A stretch of DNA of 35,476 nucleotides from an uncultured Acidimicrobiales bacterium (lineage in GTDB: Bacteria; Actinomycetota; Acidimicrobiia; Acidimicrobiales; SHLQ01), in assembly GCA_938084885.1 (NCBI GenBank), contig CALKGG010000130.1:1-35476 (forward strand), given 5' to 3'. Shown piece after piece: positions 15,089 through 22,785 of the stretch. Positions within the stretch are counted from its first letter, which is position 1. Each line of letters starts with the position of its first letter. The notes under the pieces are model-generated. The model made no database searches, had not been told where the DNA came from, and saw only the letters and a program-made list of their open reading frames with translations. The translations under genes were made by a program, and so were the position numbers.

Positions 15089-17392
15089 TTACGCCGCGTG
15101 GTTCTGCTTTGTGTATGCAGCGCCATTCTTACGGACCTGGTTGTGTAAGACCTGTAGGAGCTGGGCGCCGGTGAGTGGCTTCGAGAAAAGATAGCCCTGC
15201 ATGTACCGGCATCCGTGACTGCGGAGAAACTCGACTTGGGCTGGGGTTTCAACACCCTCAGCAATGACGTCGAGGTTGAGACCACGAGCAAGCGAGATGA
15301 CCGCGGTCACCAGCGGTGCTCCAGTTTCGCCGATACGGTCGACGAACGATCGATCGATCTTCAACGTGTCGACGGTGATTCGGTCGAGGTAATCGAGGCC
15401 CGTGTGGCCAACACCGAAGTCATCGATTGCTGTTCGAATACCCATGGCACGGAACTGAAGCAACGTTGCGTTCACTTCTTCGGGATGCTCCAACGCAAGA
15501 GATTCTGTTAGCTCAAGTTCTAGACGGCGAGGATCGAGGCCGGATCGCTGGAGTGATCGAGCAACGTCGTCGGTTAAGACCTCCGGCTGCTGGAACTGCC
15601 TGGGCGAGAGGTTCACGGCAACGTTGATCTCGGGAAGTCCATGGGGCCCCCAACTCGCAGCGACTCGACAGGCCTCGTCGAGCGTCCACCGGCCGATCTG
15701 GTCGATCAGTGCAGATTCTTCGGCAACCGGGACGAACTTATCCGGGCTGACCAGCCCAAGCGTTGGATGTTTCCATCGCAGAAGGGCCTCGACGGCGAAA
15801 ATATTGCCGGAGGTGATGTCGATCTGTGGTTGGTAGTACACCTCGAGTTCGTTGTTGGCCAACGCTTTGTGCAGCGCCGCTTCGATCTCGAGTCGATGGA
15901 TGCCCGGAGTCCGCTGCTCGGGTTGATAGTTCACTACCGTGTTTCGTCCACGCTCTTTCGCCTCGAACATTGCAGTATCGGCGTTCTCGATGAGCTTCTT
16001 CACCTGGTTGCCGTCGCGAGGGAACTGGGCCATGCCGATCGACGGCGTCACATAGATGTCTCGCAAGCCCATATCGAACGGATCGAGAAACTGGTCAAGG
16101 AACATCCGGCCCATTGCATGGGCGTGCCGGTCGTCTCTCACCGACGGCACGACGATCGCGAACTCGTCGCCTCCGAGACGGGCAACAGTCAGGTGCGGCC
16201 CGACCCTCGAGGCTGCTTCATCGAGTCGCTCGCTCACCTGACGGAGCAATAAATCGCCCTTCTCATGGCCGAGCGTGTCGTTGACCGCTTTGAAACGGTC
16301 GAGGTCCAAAAACATGACGACGAGCTTTGTTTGGCGCACTGTGGCGCCCTCGATTGCGCTTTCGAGGCGGTTGAAGAAGAGCTGACGGTTTGGTAGGCCG
16401 GTGAGCGGGTCGTGTTGCCCCTGATGCTCGACGTCAGCCCAGCGTCGGATCAAGAGCAAGAGATGCGACGCCACGATGACCGAAAGAATGCTCGAACCTA
16501 TCGTGATTGTCGTTGGTGAAAGCTGAATCTTGTTTTGGGGATCGATACCGAACTTGTCGAGCTGGTCGATGCCGATCAAGGCCGGACCCATCAAAATGAC
16601 GGAGAACGTAATGAGGCTGCGGCGGGCGTTGACCTCTGACGACACGAACATCGCAATCGAGAACACGTCGGGCGTTTTCGGGTGCCAGTAGGCCGCCATT
16701 GGCATCGCCGCAGCAATGATCATCATGGCCCGAAGGACTCCCGAATCCAGAATGGTTGTGAGGTCCGCGATCTTGACGATCAGAAATGCCTGCGGAGCGA
16801 GAACGAGGGCGAACGGTAGCGAGATGCTGTCGGTGTCAAATGTGGCAAGCCACAGAAGCAATATCGTTCCAAAGAGCGCAATGGTGAGCGCAGCCGATGA
16901 GATTGCGAAGCTGACGGCTTCACCGGCTCCCATCGTTGTTGGTTGGGCGATCAAGATATAGAACGTCAGGCCGAGCCCAGCCGACACGATGCCAATCTCG
17001 CGTTCGGTGATTGCGGATCGAGAACCGAGACGAAAAACGATGATTCGGATCGTGCCGACGGCGCCGATGATCGCTGCGACAACGAGGAGGGCTGGTCGAA
17101 TCGTTGCGTTATCGATCGCAGACGTGGTGAGCCCGAGCATCTGGCTGATTGCGATGAGGAGTACGCCATCGGGTCGATTCCGGGGCGTTTTCGTACACTG
17201 CAGTTCCCAGGCGCTATACCCAATGAGCGCGAGGTTGACGAGCACGAATCCTGCGACGATTGGCCACGAGAGCGATCGGGCGAACACGAGGCCTACGAGC
17301 GCGGCGGCTCCGAGAACGAGGATCCACTTCCCCTCGTCAACGCTCGGAATTCGTTTGGTGCCCATCACTTGTGTAAACGGCATACGCGCCAC
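15089..17392 (-). CDS. Membrane GGDEF-EAL protein (cyclic di-GMP turnover)
   Basis: 767 residues. The N-terminal 315 residues hold about nine hydrophobic helices with no recognised sensor name. The GGDEF domain (about 325-490) has HDPLTGLPNR and an intact RLGGDEF (405-411); the I-site RxxD is absent at the expected spacing. The EAL domain (about 498-750) keeps EALLRW, NLSPRQF, ELTES, DDFGVGHTGLDYL, KIDRSF, AEGVET and QGYLFSKP, so all metal and catalytic residues are present. It may therefore make and degrade cyclic di-GMP at the membrane; which activity dominates cannot be read from sequence. The start is GTG 17392 or ATG 17383. It converges on psuG and lies 87 bp after a small degenerate GGDEF-like gene. 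Confidence 0.93.
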   Translation of the reverse strand: MARMPFTQVMGTKRIPSVDEGKWILVLGAAALVGLVFARSLSWPIVAGFVLVNLALIGYSAWELQCTKTPRNRPDGVLLIAISQMLGLTTSAIDNATIRPALLVVAAIIGAVGTIRIIVFRLGSRSAITEREIGIVSAGLGLTFYILIAQPTTMGAGEAVSFAISSAALTIALFGTILLLWLATFDTDSISLPFALVLAPQAFLIVKIADLTTILDSGVLRAMMIIAAAMPMAAYWHPKTPDVFSIAMFVSSEVNARRSLITFSVILMGPALIGIDQLDKFGIDPQNKIQLSPTTITIGSSILSVIVASHLLLLIRRWADVEHQGQHDPLTGLPNRQLFFNRLESAIEGATVRQTKLVVMFLDLDRFKAVNDTLGHEKGDLLLRQVSERLDEAASRVGPHLTVARLGGDEFAIVVPSVRDDRHAHAMGRMFLDQFLDPFDMGLRDIYVTPSIGMAQFPRDGNQVKKLIENADTAMFEAKERGRNTVVNYQPEQRTPGIHRLEIEAALHKALANNELEVYYQPQIDITSGNIFAVEALLRWKHPTLGLVSPDKFVPVAEESALIDQIGRWTLDEACRVAASWGPHGLPEINVAVNLSPRQFQQPEVLTDDVARSLQRSGLDPRRLELELTESLALEHPEEVNATLLQFRAMGIRTAIDDFGVGHTGLDYLDRITVDTLKIDRSFVDRIGETGAPLVTAVISLARGLNLDVIAEGVETPAQVEFLRSHGCRYMQGYLFSKPLTGAQLLQVLHNQVRKNGAAYTKQNHAA

Positions 17393-17479
17393 GGTCGCGC
17401 ATAAGGCAGATGACCTAACAGATGATTCACTCGAAAGATTTTCGCCGCCATAGTACGTTTCGCCAGAGGTAGCGGTGAG

Positions 17480-17956
17480 CTACAGGCTGATTCCGCCGCC
17501 GTGCTCGGCCCGGTAGGAGGCCCGGTCAAGCTCGGCTTCGGCGCGTGCCCACGTATCGATCAGGTTCTCACCAGGGCGGCGAAAGGCAAATGCGGTGACC
17601 GCCGAAATTCTGTGGGCGTGCAGCGTGGCGCTAAAGGAGCGCACGACGTTGACGGTGTTGGTCAATTCGCTCGCTGGGGTGAGCAACATCGAAAAGGATC
17701 GGGGAGCGGTCGCTCCGAGTCGATCGGTCGTCCGAAGGCGTCGGCGCAACAGACCAGCAACGCGTTCGTCTTCGTGCGGTCCCTGCGCTTCTGAGCCAAG
17801 ACGCACAGCAACAACTGCTGCGTGTACCCCCGCACGGTCGACCTCAACTGTTTCTTGCACGAGGAGGTCGCGCCAGTGTGACGCCGATGTGTCCTGTGAA
17901 ACCGTCGTGTCTGGCGAGACAGACGTGCTCGTAGAGCGTGTTGCGTTCGTTTCCAT
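17480..17956 (-). CDS. Small protein resembling a degenerate GGDEF domain
   Basis: 158 residues, no signal peptide or TM helix. The first 25 residues are Ser/Thr-rich. The rest follows the order of a GGDEF domain: a strand (VHAAVVAVRLG, 44-54), then LLRRRLRTTDRLGATAPRSFSMLL, which lines up with the usual R-x-x-D-RLGGDEF-x-x-LL stretch but has ATAPRSF where GGDEF should be, then HRISAVTAFAF (like the TxSIG strand) and ARAEAELDRASYRAEHGG (like the ADxALYxAKxxG helix). This would be catalytically dead and perhaps a nucleotide-binding or partner protein. The reading is from pattern only. It lies upstream of the intact GGDEF-EAL gene in the same orientation. Confidence 0.65.
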   Translation of the reverse strand: METNATRSTSTSVSPDTTVSQDTSASHWRDLLVQETVEVDRAGVHAAVVAVRLGSEAQGPHEDERVAGLLRRRLRTTDRLGATAPRSFSMLLTPASELTNTVNVVRSFSATLHAHRISAVTAFAFRRPGENLIDTWARAEAELDRASYRAEHGGGISL

Positions 17957-18063
17957 AGGAGATCTTTCGGCACGTTACGGTCTGCCATGAGCCGTTTTGC
18001 CTAGATCTCCCCATATCGAAGATTGTTCGAACCCGCGTGTGCTCAGCGTTTCTGGTGTAGGGG

Positions 18064-18099
18064 CTCGAAACGTTTTTAGGATGCGCGCAAGGTTTCGAG
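18064..18099. other. Inverted repeat around a stop codon
   Basis: CTCGAAAC (18064-18071) and GTTTCGAG (18092-18099) are exact inverted copies separated by 20 bases that include the TAA stop (18078-18076) of the minus-strand gene. A possible stem-loop at the gene end; there is no clear U-tract downstream. Confidence 0.35.
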
Positions 18100-18504
18100 C
18101 GCGGTAAACAGCGCTCGCGGGTTGTCGGATTGGATGGCGAGCACCGACGAGGCCGTAGCAGTGGCGAGGGTGGCATGAAGCGCCTCGAAACAACCGGCTG
18201 GCACAACGAGCTCGCGGTCTTCGCAGAAATCGGCAATCGCGTACCACACGAGTTGCTCAACCTGTTGGCCAGTAAAGGCGAGCGGTTCCTCGGCAATTGC
18301 GTGGTGGGCGCCGAGAACGACCGCAAGGGCGCTGGCACAGACCGGGACCCCGTTACGGAGGGTGTCGGCGAGTACCTCGCAATACAGTCGGCGGAGCGAC
18401 TCGGGCAACGAGGTGCGGATCTCGCGACGGTGGGCCGGCGTGATGGCGACATCAGCGTGGTGAATCTCTTCCATGGAGACCACCGTAACGATGGGGTATG
18501 ACAT
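18076..18504 (-). CDS. Hypothetical protein, about 142 residues
   Basis: I do not recognise this protein. From ATG 18504 it has 142 residues: a short N-terminus (MSYPIVTVVSMEEIHHADVA), then mostly predicted helix. Notable stretches are RREIRTSLPESLRRLYCEVL, DTLRNGVPVCASALAVVLGA and QQVEQLVWYAIADFCEDREL. It has three cysteines, no TM helix and no signal peptide, so it is probably cytoplasmic. The open frame extends to 18630 but would run through the strong hairpin at 18551-18589, so I reject the longer form; ATG 18474 is another possible start. It lies between the pyrophosphatase gene and the small GGDEF-like gene, on the same strand as both. Confidence 0.6.
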   Translation of the reverse strand: MSYPIVTVVSMEEIHHADVAITPAHRREIRTSLPESLRRLYCEVLADTLRNGVPVCASALAVVLGAHHAIAEEPLAFTGQQVEQLVWYAIADFCEDRELVVPAGCFEALHATLATATASSVLAIQSDNPRALFTALETLRAS

Positions 18505-18550
18505 CGAACGTTGGTTTGGGTTCTCGGTCGTGCTCGTGTACGGAGTCACA

Positions 18551-18589
18551 CGCTGCTGCCCGGCCCGCATAGGGCGCCGGGCAGCAGCG
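18551..18589 (-). terminator. Strong hairpin terminator after the pyrophosphatase gene
   Basis: CGCTGCTGCCCGGC (18551-18564) and GCCGGGCAGCAGCG (18576-18589) form a perfect 14-bp GC-rich stem with an 11-base loop. It lies 18 bp past the hppA stop on the minus strand and has no U-tract, as is common in high-GC actinobacteria. Confidence 0.8.
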
Positions 18590-18607
18590 CGACGTAGAAC
18601 GATACAG

Positions 18608-20707
18608 CTACCCGACGAAGGCGCTCGCAAAGACGAGGCTGACGATCGTCATGACCTTCAACAAGATGTTCATTGCTGGACCAGACGTGTCCTTGAACGG
18701 ATCCCCGACCGTGTCGCCGACAACGGCGGCCTTGTGTGCATCGGATCCCTTGCCTCCGTGCGCCCCAGCTTCGATGTACTTCTTTGCGTTGTCCCACGCA
18801 CCTCCGGCGTTCGCCATGAAGATCGCAAGCGCAAAGCCGGTGACGAGCGCACCGGCGAGCAGTCCGCCCAACGTGTCGACATCGATAAAGCCAACGACGA
18901 GGGGAACCACCACCGCAAGCGAGCCCGGGATAACCATTTCTTTCAGCGATGCCTTTGTGGAGATCTCCACGCAGCGAGCCGAGTCGGGGTGGACGCCCTC
19001 CTTGCCTTCACGAAGGCCCGGAATCTCTCGGAACTGACGACGAACTTCGACGATCATTTCCTGGGCAGCACGACCAACCGCGTCGATGGTGAGGGCGGCA
19101 AACAAGAACGGCAGGCCAGCGCCGATGAACAAGCCAATGAACACGTCGACATCGCCAACGTTGAGATTGACGATCGTCTCGTTGTCCGAGGCCTGTGCCA
19201 CCGCAAATTCGAAGCTTTTGAACAGTGCCAGAGCAGTGAGCGCAGCCGAACCAACCGCAAAGCCCTTTGCGACCGCAGCGGTGGTGTTGCCGAGCGAATC
19301 GAGCGCATCGGTGACTTCGCGAACCGACGGATCGAGCTCGGCCATCTCGGCGATACCACCGGCGTTGTCGGCGATTGGGCCATAGGCGTCGACGGAAACA
19401 ACAACACCGGTCGTTGCGAGCATGCCAATGGCTGCAACCGCAATGCCGTAGAGGCCGCCGATGCCTTCGTTTGATTGTGCAAACGTCTGCTCGCCGCCCC
19501 AGAAGGCAATAGCGACACCAATCGTGATGAGACCGACCGACGCAGCGACCGAGATCATGCCGGCGGAGATGCCGCCCAGGATGGTCGTTGCTGGACCGGT
19601 CTCGGTCTGTGCAGCGATCTTCTTGACGGGGCCGAAGTGATCAGAGGTGAAGTACTCGGCGGTCTTGCCGAGCGCCCAGCCAACAAACAGGCCGCCAATG
19701 ACCGAGACGGCGATACCCCACGGGTTTCCTTCGGTATCGGAGAAGAGCCAGAAGCTGCCAGCGAGTACGCCAGCCACGGTGAGCAGCATTGCGGCGTTCG
19801 TCCCACGGTGCAGCGCACGAGACAGCGACTGCGAGTCGGTCTCGTTTCCGCCGCGGACGAGGAACGATCCAATGATCGAGGCGACCATGCCAACGAAGGC
19901 CACAAAGATCGGGAACAGCAGCAATTGTGCAATGCCCTCGTCGCCGGCTTGTTCTGCCGAAACGCCCAAGGCGAATGCGACGAGTGAGATCGGTGCGATG
20001 ATCGACCCGGCGTAGGACTCAAAGAGGTCAGCGCCAGTGCCTGCAATATCGCCGACGTTGTCACCAACGTTGTCGGCAATGGTTGCTGGGTTGCGAGGGT
20101 CATCCTCGGGGATGCCAGCTTCAACCTTGCCAACGAGGTCGGCGCCGACGTCGGCTGCCTTGGTGTAGATACCACCGCCGACACGGCTAAAGAGCGCAAT
20201 TGTTGATCCACCCAAGCCGTAGGCGGTGATGATTTCGAAGGCCGACTCGTTCGGGCTCACGACCACGAACAAGAGATAGACGATCATCAGGCCGCTGAGC
20301 GCGAGTCCCGCAACGGAGAATCCCATGACGGCGCCGCCACGGAACGCAATTGGAAGCGCCTTGGCGGCGCCTTCCTTGGCTGCTTCGGTGGTGCGGGCGT
20401 TCGCCATTGTTGCAACGGTCATACCCGCATAGCCAGCTCCAGCCGACAACACGGCGCCGAGCACATAGGAGACGGCGGCGAGTGGCGTGATCACGACGGC
20501 CACGAGAACGGCCATGATGAGACCGAAGGCACCAACCCAGATGTATTCCTGCTTTAGGAACGCTCGAGCGCCAGCGGCGATCTCGTTCATGAGGAAGACC
20601 ATGCGGTCGTTGCCGGGGCTTGCCTTCTTTACGTCATTGAAGAAGAAGAAGGCCAGACCAAGTGCGGCCAGACCCGACAGCAGTGCCAGATATGGAATTG
20701 AGTTCAA
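18608..20707 (-). CDS. hppA: Membrane-bound ion-pumping pyrophosphatase
   Basis: A polytopic enzyme of 699 residues (about 16 TM helices expected) that couples pyrophosphate hydrolysis to H+ or Na+ export. The substrate site has DVGADLVGKVE (186-196), EDDPRNPATIADNVGDNVGD (201-220) and, near the end, NAGGAWDNAKKYIE and GDTVGDPFKDTSGPAMN. GNTTAA (473-478) has Ala477 where K+-independent enzymes have Lys, and Ala480 fits too, so it should belong to the K+-dependent class. Glu230 in DLFESY sits at the gate position found in Na+-pumping members, not shifted as in plant-type H+ pumps. The frame opens at 20944, but I choose TTG 20707: the hydrophobic N-terminus starts there and GGAG precedes it by 10 bases. 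A strong terminator follows. Confidence 0.93.
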   Translation of the reverse strand: MNSIPYLALLSGLAALGLAFFFFNDVKKASPGNDRMVFLMNEIAAGARAFLKQEYIWVGAFGLIMAVLVAVVITPLAAVSYVLGAVLSAGAGYAGMTVATMANARTTEAAKEGAAKALPIAFRGGAVMGFSVAGLALSGLMIVYLLFVVVSPNESAFEIITAYGLGGSTIALFSRVGGGIYTKAADVGADLVGKVEAGIPEDDPRNPATIADNVGDNVGDIAGTGADLFESYAGSIIAPISLVAFALGVSAEQAGDEGIAQLLLFPIFVAFVGMVASIIGSFLVRGGNETDSQSLSRALHRGTNAAMLLTVAGVLAGSFWLFSDTEGNPWGIAVSVIGGLFVGWALGKTAEYFTSDHFGPVKKIAAQTETGPATTILGGISAGMISVAASVGLITIGVAIAFWGGEQTFAQSNEGIGGLYGIAVAAIGMLATTGVVVSVDAYGPIADNAGGIAEMAELDPSVREVTDALDSLGNTTAAVAKGFAVGSAALTALALFKSFEFAVAQASDNETIVNLNVGDVDVFIGLFIGAGLPFLFAALTIDAVGRAAQEMIVEVRRQFREIPGLREGKEGVHPDSARCVEISTKASLKEMVIPGSLAVVVPLVVGFIDVDTLGGLLAGALVTGFALAIFMANAGGAWDNAKKYIEAGAHGGKGSDAHKAAVVGDTVGDPFKDTSGPAMNILLKVMTIVSLVFASAFVG

Positions 20708-20812
20708 GGTTTTGCATCTCCGTTTAAAGGCGCCGGCTATCTCGACGCGGCTACTAAGTTCGCATGAAATGCGGAACCATCCCGCATTCATCGATGTGAC
20801 ACGGTTCACAAA
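20708..20812. promoter_or_regulatory. Divergent promoter region with an inverted repeat (hppA / folate-trk operon)
   Basis: This 105-bp gap separates divergent starts. It contains AATGCGG (20768-20774) and CCGCATT (20782-20788), a perfect seven-bp inverted repeat with a seven-base spacer, which could be an operator or a leader hairpin. The GGAG at 20718-20721 on the minus strand serves hppA. I see no sure -10/-35 pair. Confidence 0.45.
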
Positions 20813-21436
20813 GTGAAAGCGAGACCAGTGCACGATACCTCCCGCGACAGCATTCGACGGCGATTGCTCCGTGATCGCCGCGCCCTTGCGCCGACCGAGG
20901 CCGAGCAAGCGTCCCGCTCTGTCACCCACAGCGTGATCCAACAACTCGAGGACTTCGCCCAGCCAGCCAAGGCGCGACAGCGACCCGGCGTCCTTGCGGG
21001 CTACCGAGCGCTACCTGGCGAGATCGACCCAGCCCACGCCATCGACGCGTTGATCGAACGTGGCTGGTCGCTCGTATTACCCGTCTGTGGACCGAACGGA
21101 CAGATGGATTTCTGTCCGTGGTCGCCGGGCGAAGAACTGCGGTCGAACGCGCTCGGGGTCGACGAACCACTGACGAATCCGGTGCCGATCGACCACATCG
21201 ACGCCGTCATCGTGCCCGGTGTTGCTTTCGATCAACGGGGAAACCGGCTCGGCCATGGTGTGGGCTACTATGACCGGTTCTTCGGGCGATGTGCTCAACA
21301 ATCACACCATCCCTACCGACTCGGACTTGCATACGACTTCCAGATCGTCGAGTTGCCCGACCCCGAAACGTGGGATATTCCGATGCATTCAGTGGTTTCG
21401 CCTTCCCAAGTGATAGACACATCGACGTGCGAGTAA
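20813..21436 (+). CDS. 5-Formyltetrahydrofolate cyclo-ligase
   Basis: 207 residues (GTG start; GTG 20828 is an alternative). It converts 5-formyl-THF to 5,10-methenyl-THF with ATP, recycling a folate storage or inhibitor form. The family pattern is present: basic N-terminal helix RRRLLRDRRAL, GYRALPGEIDP, SLVLPVCGPNGQMDF, and the strongest motif VIVPGVAFDQRGNRLGHGVG followed by YYDRFF (phosphate and folate loop). The length matches the family. It is the first gene of an apparent operon: its last 10 bp overlap the start of trkA. That pairing of folate repair with potassium uptake has no obvious metabolic logic and may only be transcriptional. Confidence 0.92.
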   Translation: MKARPVHDTSRDSIRRRLLRDRRALAPTEAEQASRSVTHSVIQQLEDFAQPAKARQRPGVLAGYRALPGEIDPAHAIDALIERGWSLVLPVCGPNGQMDFCPWSPGEELRSNALGVDEPLTNPVPIDHIDAVIVPGVAFDQRGNRLGHGVGYYDRFFGRCAQQSHHPYRLGLAYDFQIVELPDPETWDIPMHSVVSPSQVIDTSTCE

Positions 21437-22776
21437 TAGTTGTCGGTGCCGGCGAAGTTGGTTCGTATGTCGCTGACCGGTTGAGCCGCGAAGGTGTCGA
21501 CGTCTATGTCGTCGAGACCAACGCGAAGCGCGCTGCGCACCTCGCCGAAACTGCGGACCTCGAGGTCATCACCGGCTCGGGAACACATCCATCCACCCTC
21601 GCTGCTGCCGGTTTGGAAGAAGCCGATCTGCTCGTCGCTGTCACCAAAAGCGACGAAGTAAATCTTATTGCGTCGATGATCGCAAAAGAAGCCAAGGTGC
21701 CCCGCACAATTGTCCGCATCGAAGCCCCAGAGTTGCGAGGGCTCGATGCCCACTCCGCTGCGCTCCGACGGGCATCGGGGGCAGACCTGTTTATCGATCC
21801 CGATGAGGAGACCGCCCAAGAGGTGCTCTCGTTGATCGAAATGCCGGGTGCGTCTGAGGTCGTGAAACTCGCCCACGGCGAAGTGATGGCAATTGGTGCA
21901 CGCGTGCCCATCGACGCCCCGATCGTCAACAAGTCGCTCATCGAGATCGGCGTCGAGAACGAACCCGAATGGGACTTCATTGTCTCGACCATTCGCCGTG
22001 GTGACGAAACAATCATCCCACGGGGCGACGTGACGATCGAAGCGAACGACCTCGTGCGAGTCGTGTGCAAGCGATCTGCTCGCCGCAAGGTCGCAAAGCT
22101 GCTCGGTTTGGCTCGCGACGTGCCACGCGAGATTCTCCTGCTCGGCGGTGGACGAACCTCTGCATTGATCGCTGACAAGTTGCGTCACACCGGGGCCCGG
22201 GTTCAGCTCATCGAGCGGGACCCTGAGCGCGCCCGCAAGCTCGCCGAGCGCCTCGATGGGGTTCGGGTCCTGAACGGTGACATTACCGACTCCGATGTGC
22301 TCGACGACGCCGACCTATCGCGTATCGAACTCGTGGCGGCACTCACCGGCGAGGATGACGCAAATGTCCTCGCGTCGGTCTACGCCAAGGCTGCTGGCGT
22401 GCCAGAGACCATTGCAGTCGTGCATCGCCTGAACTTTCTGTCGCTCCTCGATCAGGTGGGCGTCGACGCGGCGCTGTCGCCACGCACAGCAACCGCCAAC
22501 GGGGTCCTGCGGTTCGTTCGTGGCGACGTTGCCCAGGTTGCGACCTTCCTGCAAGGGGAGGTCGAGATGCTCGAGTTCGAATTGCACTCGGGATCGACGG
22601 CCGAAGACCAGTCCATTGCCGATCTGCACTTGCCTCGCGATGTGCTCATCACTGCGATCGTTCGCGATGGTCGAGCCCAGATTGCACGCGGCCGCACCGT
22701 CCTTCGCAAGGGCGACCATGTGATCGTCGTGGCCGAACCGGGATCCGTCGATACCGTCGCCCGAGTCCTGGGCTGA
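21427..22776 (+). CDS. trkA: Trk potassium uptake regulatory subunit TrkA
   Basis: 449 residues from GTG 21427; the frame opens at 21289, but the extra residues shadow the cyclo-ligase gene. TrkA is the cytoplasmic RCK ring that gates TrkH according to NAD(H) and ATP/ADP. It has two tandem RCK units. The first begins VIVVGAGEVGSYVADRL, with acidic VYVVETN ending strand 2, as expected for NAD binding. The second begins with LLGGGRTSALIADKL at about 238 and has VQLIERDPERA. Each is followed by a TrkA_C-like domain (about 145-225 and 365-449). The start overlaps the cyclo-ligase by 10 bp, and trkH follows 9 bp after the stop. Confidence 0.94.
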   Translation: MRVIVVGAGEVGSYVADRLSREGVDVYVVETNAKRAAHLAETADLEVITGSGTHPSTLAAAGLEEADLLVAVTKSDEVNLIASMIAKEAKVPRTIVRIEAPELRGLDAHSAALRRASGADLFIDPDEETAQEVLSLIEMPGASEVVKLAHGEVMAIGARVPIDAPIVNKSLIEIGVENEPEWDFIVSTIRRGDETIIPRGDVTIEANDLVRVVCKRSARRKVAKLLGLARDVPREILLLGGGRTSALIADKLRHTGARVQLIERDPERARKLAERLDGVRVLNGDITDSDVLDDADLSRIELVAALTGEDDANVLASVYAKAAGVPETIAVVHRLNFLSLLDQVGVDAALSPRTATANGVLRFVRGDVAQVATFLQGEVEMLEFELHSGSTAEDQSIADLHLPRDVLITAIVRDGRAQIARGRTVLRKGDHVIVVAEPGSVDTVARVLG

Positions 22777-22785
22777 CGCACGACA

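Noticed and set aside
17958..18010. GGAGATCT (17958-17965) and AGATCTCC (18003-18010), an eight-bp inverted repeat upstream of the small GGDEF-like gene.
   Set aside because: The 37-base spacer is long and the repeat short; I see no reason to call it a regulatory site.
18473..19474. A 333-residue plus-strand open frame opposite hppA.
   Set aside because: It runs through the hppA coding sequence and the terminator hairpin, and its product is polar, shadow-like sequence.
20708..20944. An upstream extension of hppA to 20944.
   Set aside because: The extra 79 residues are antisense to the cyclo-ligase gene and its leader, and lack pyrophosphatase character.
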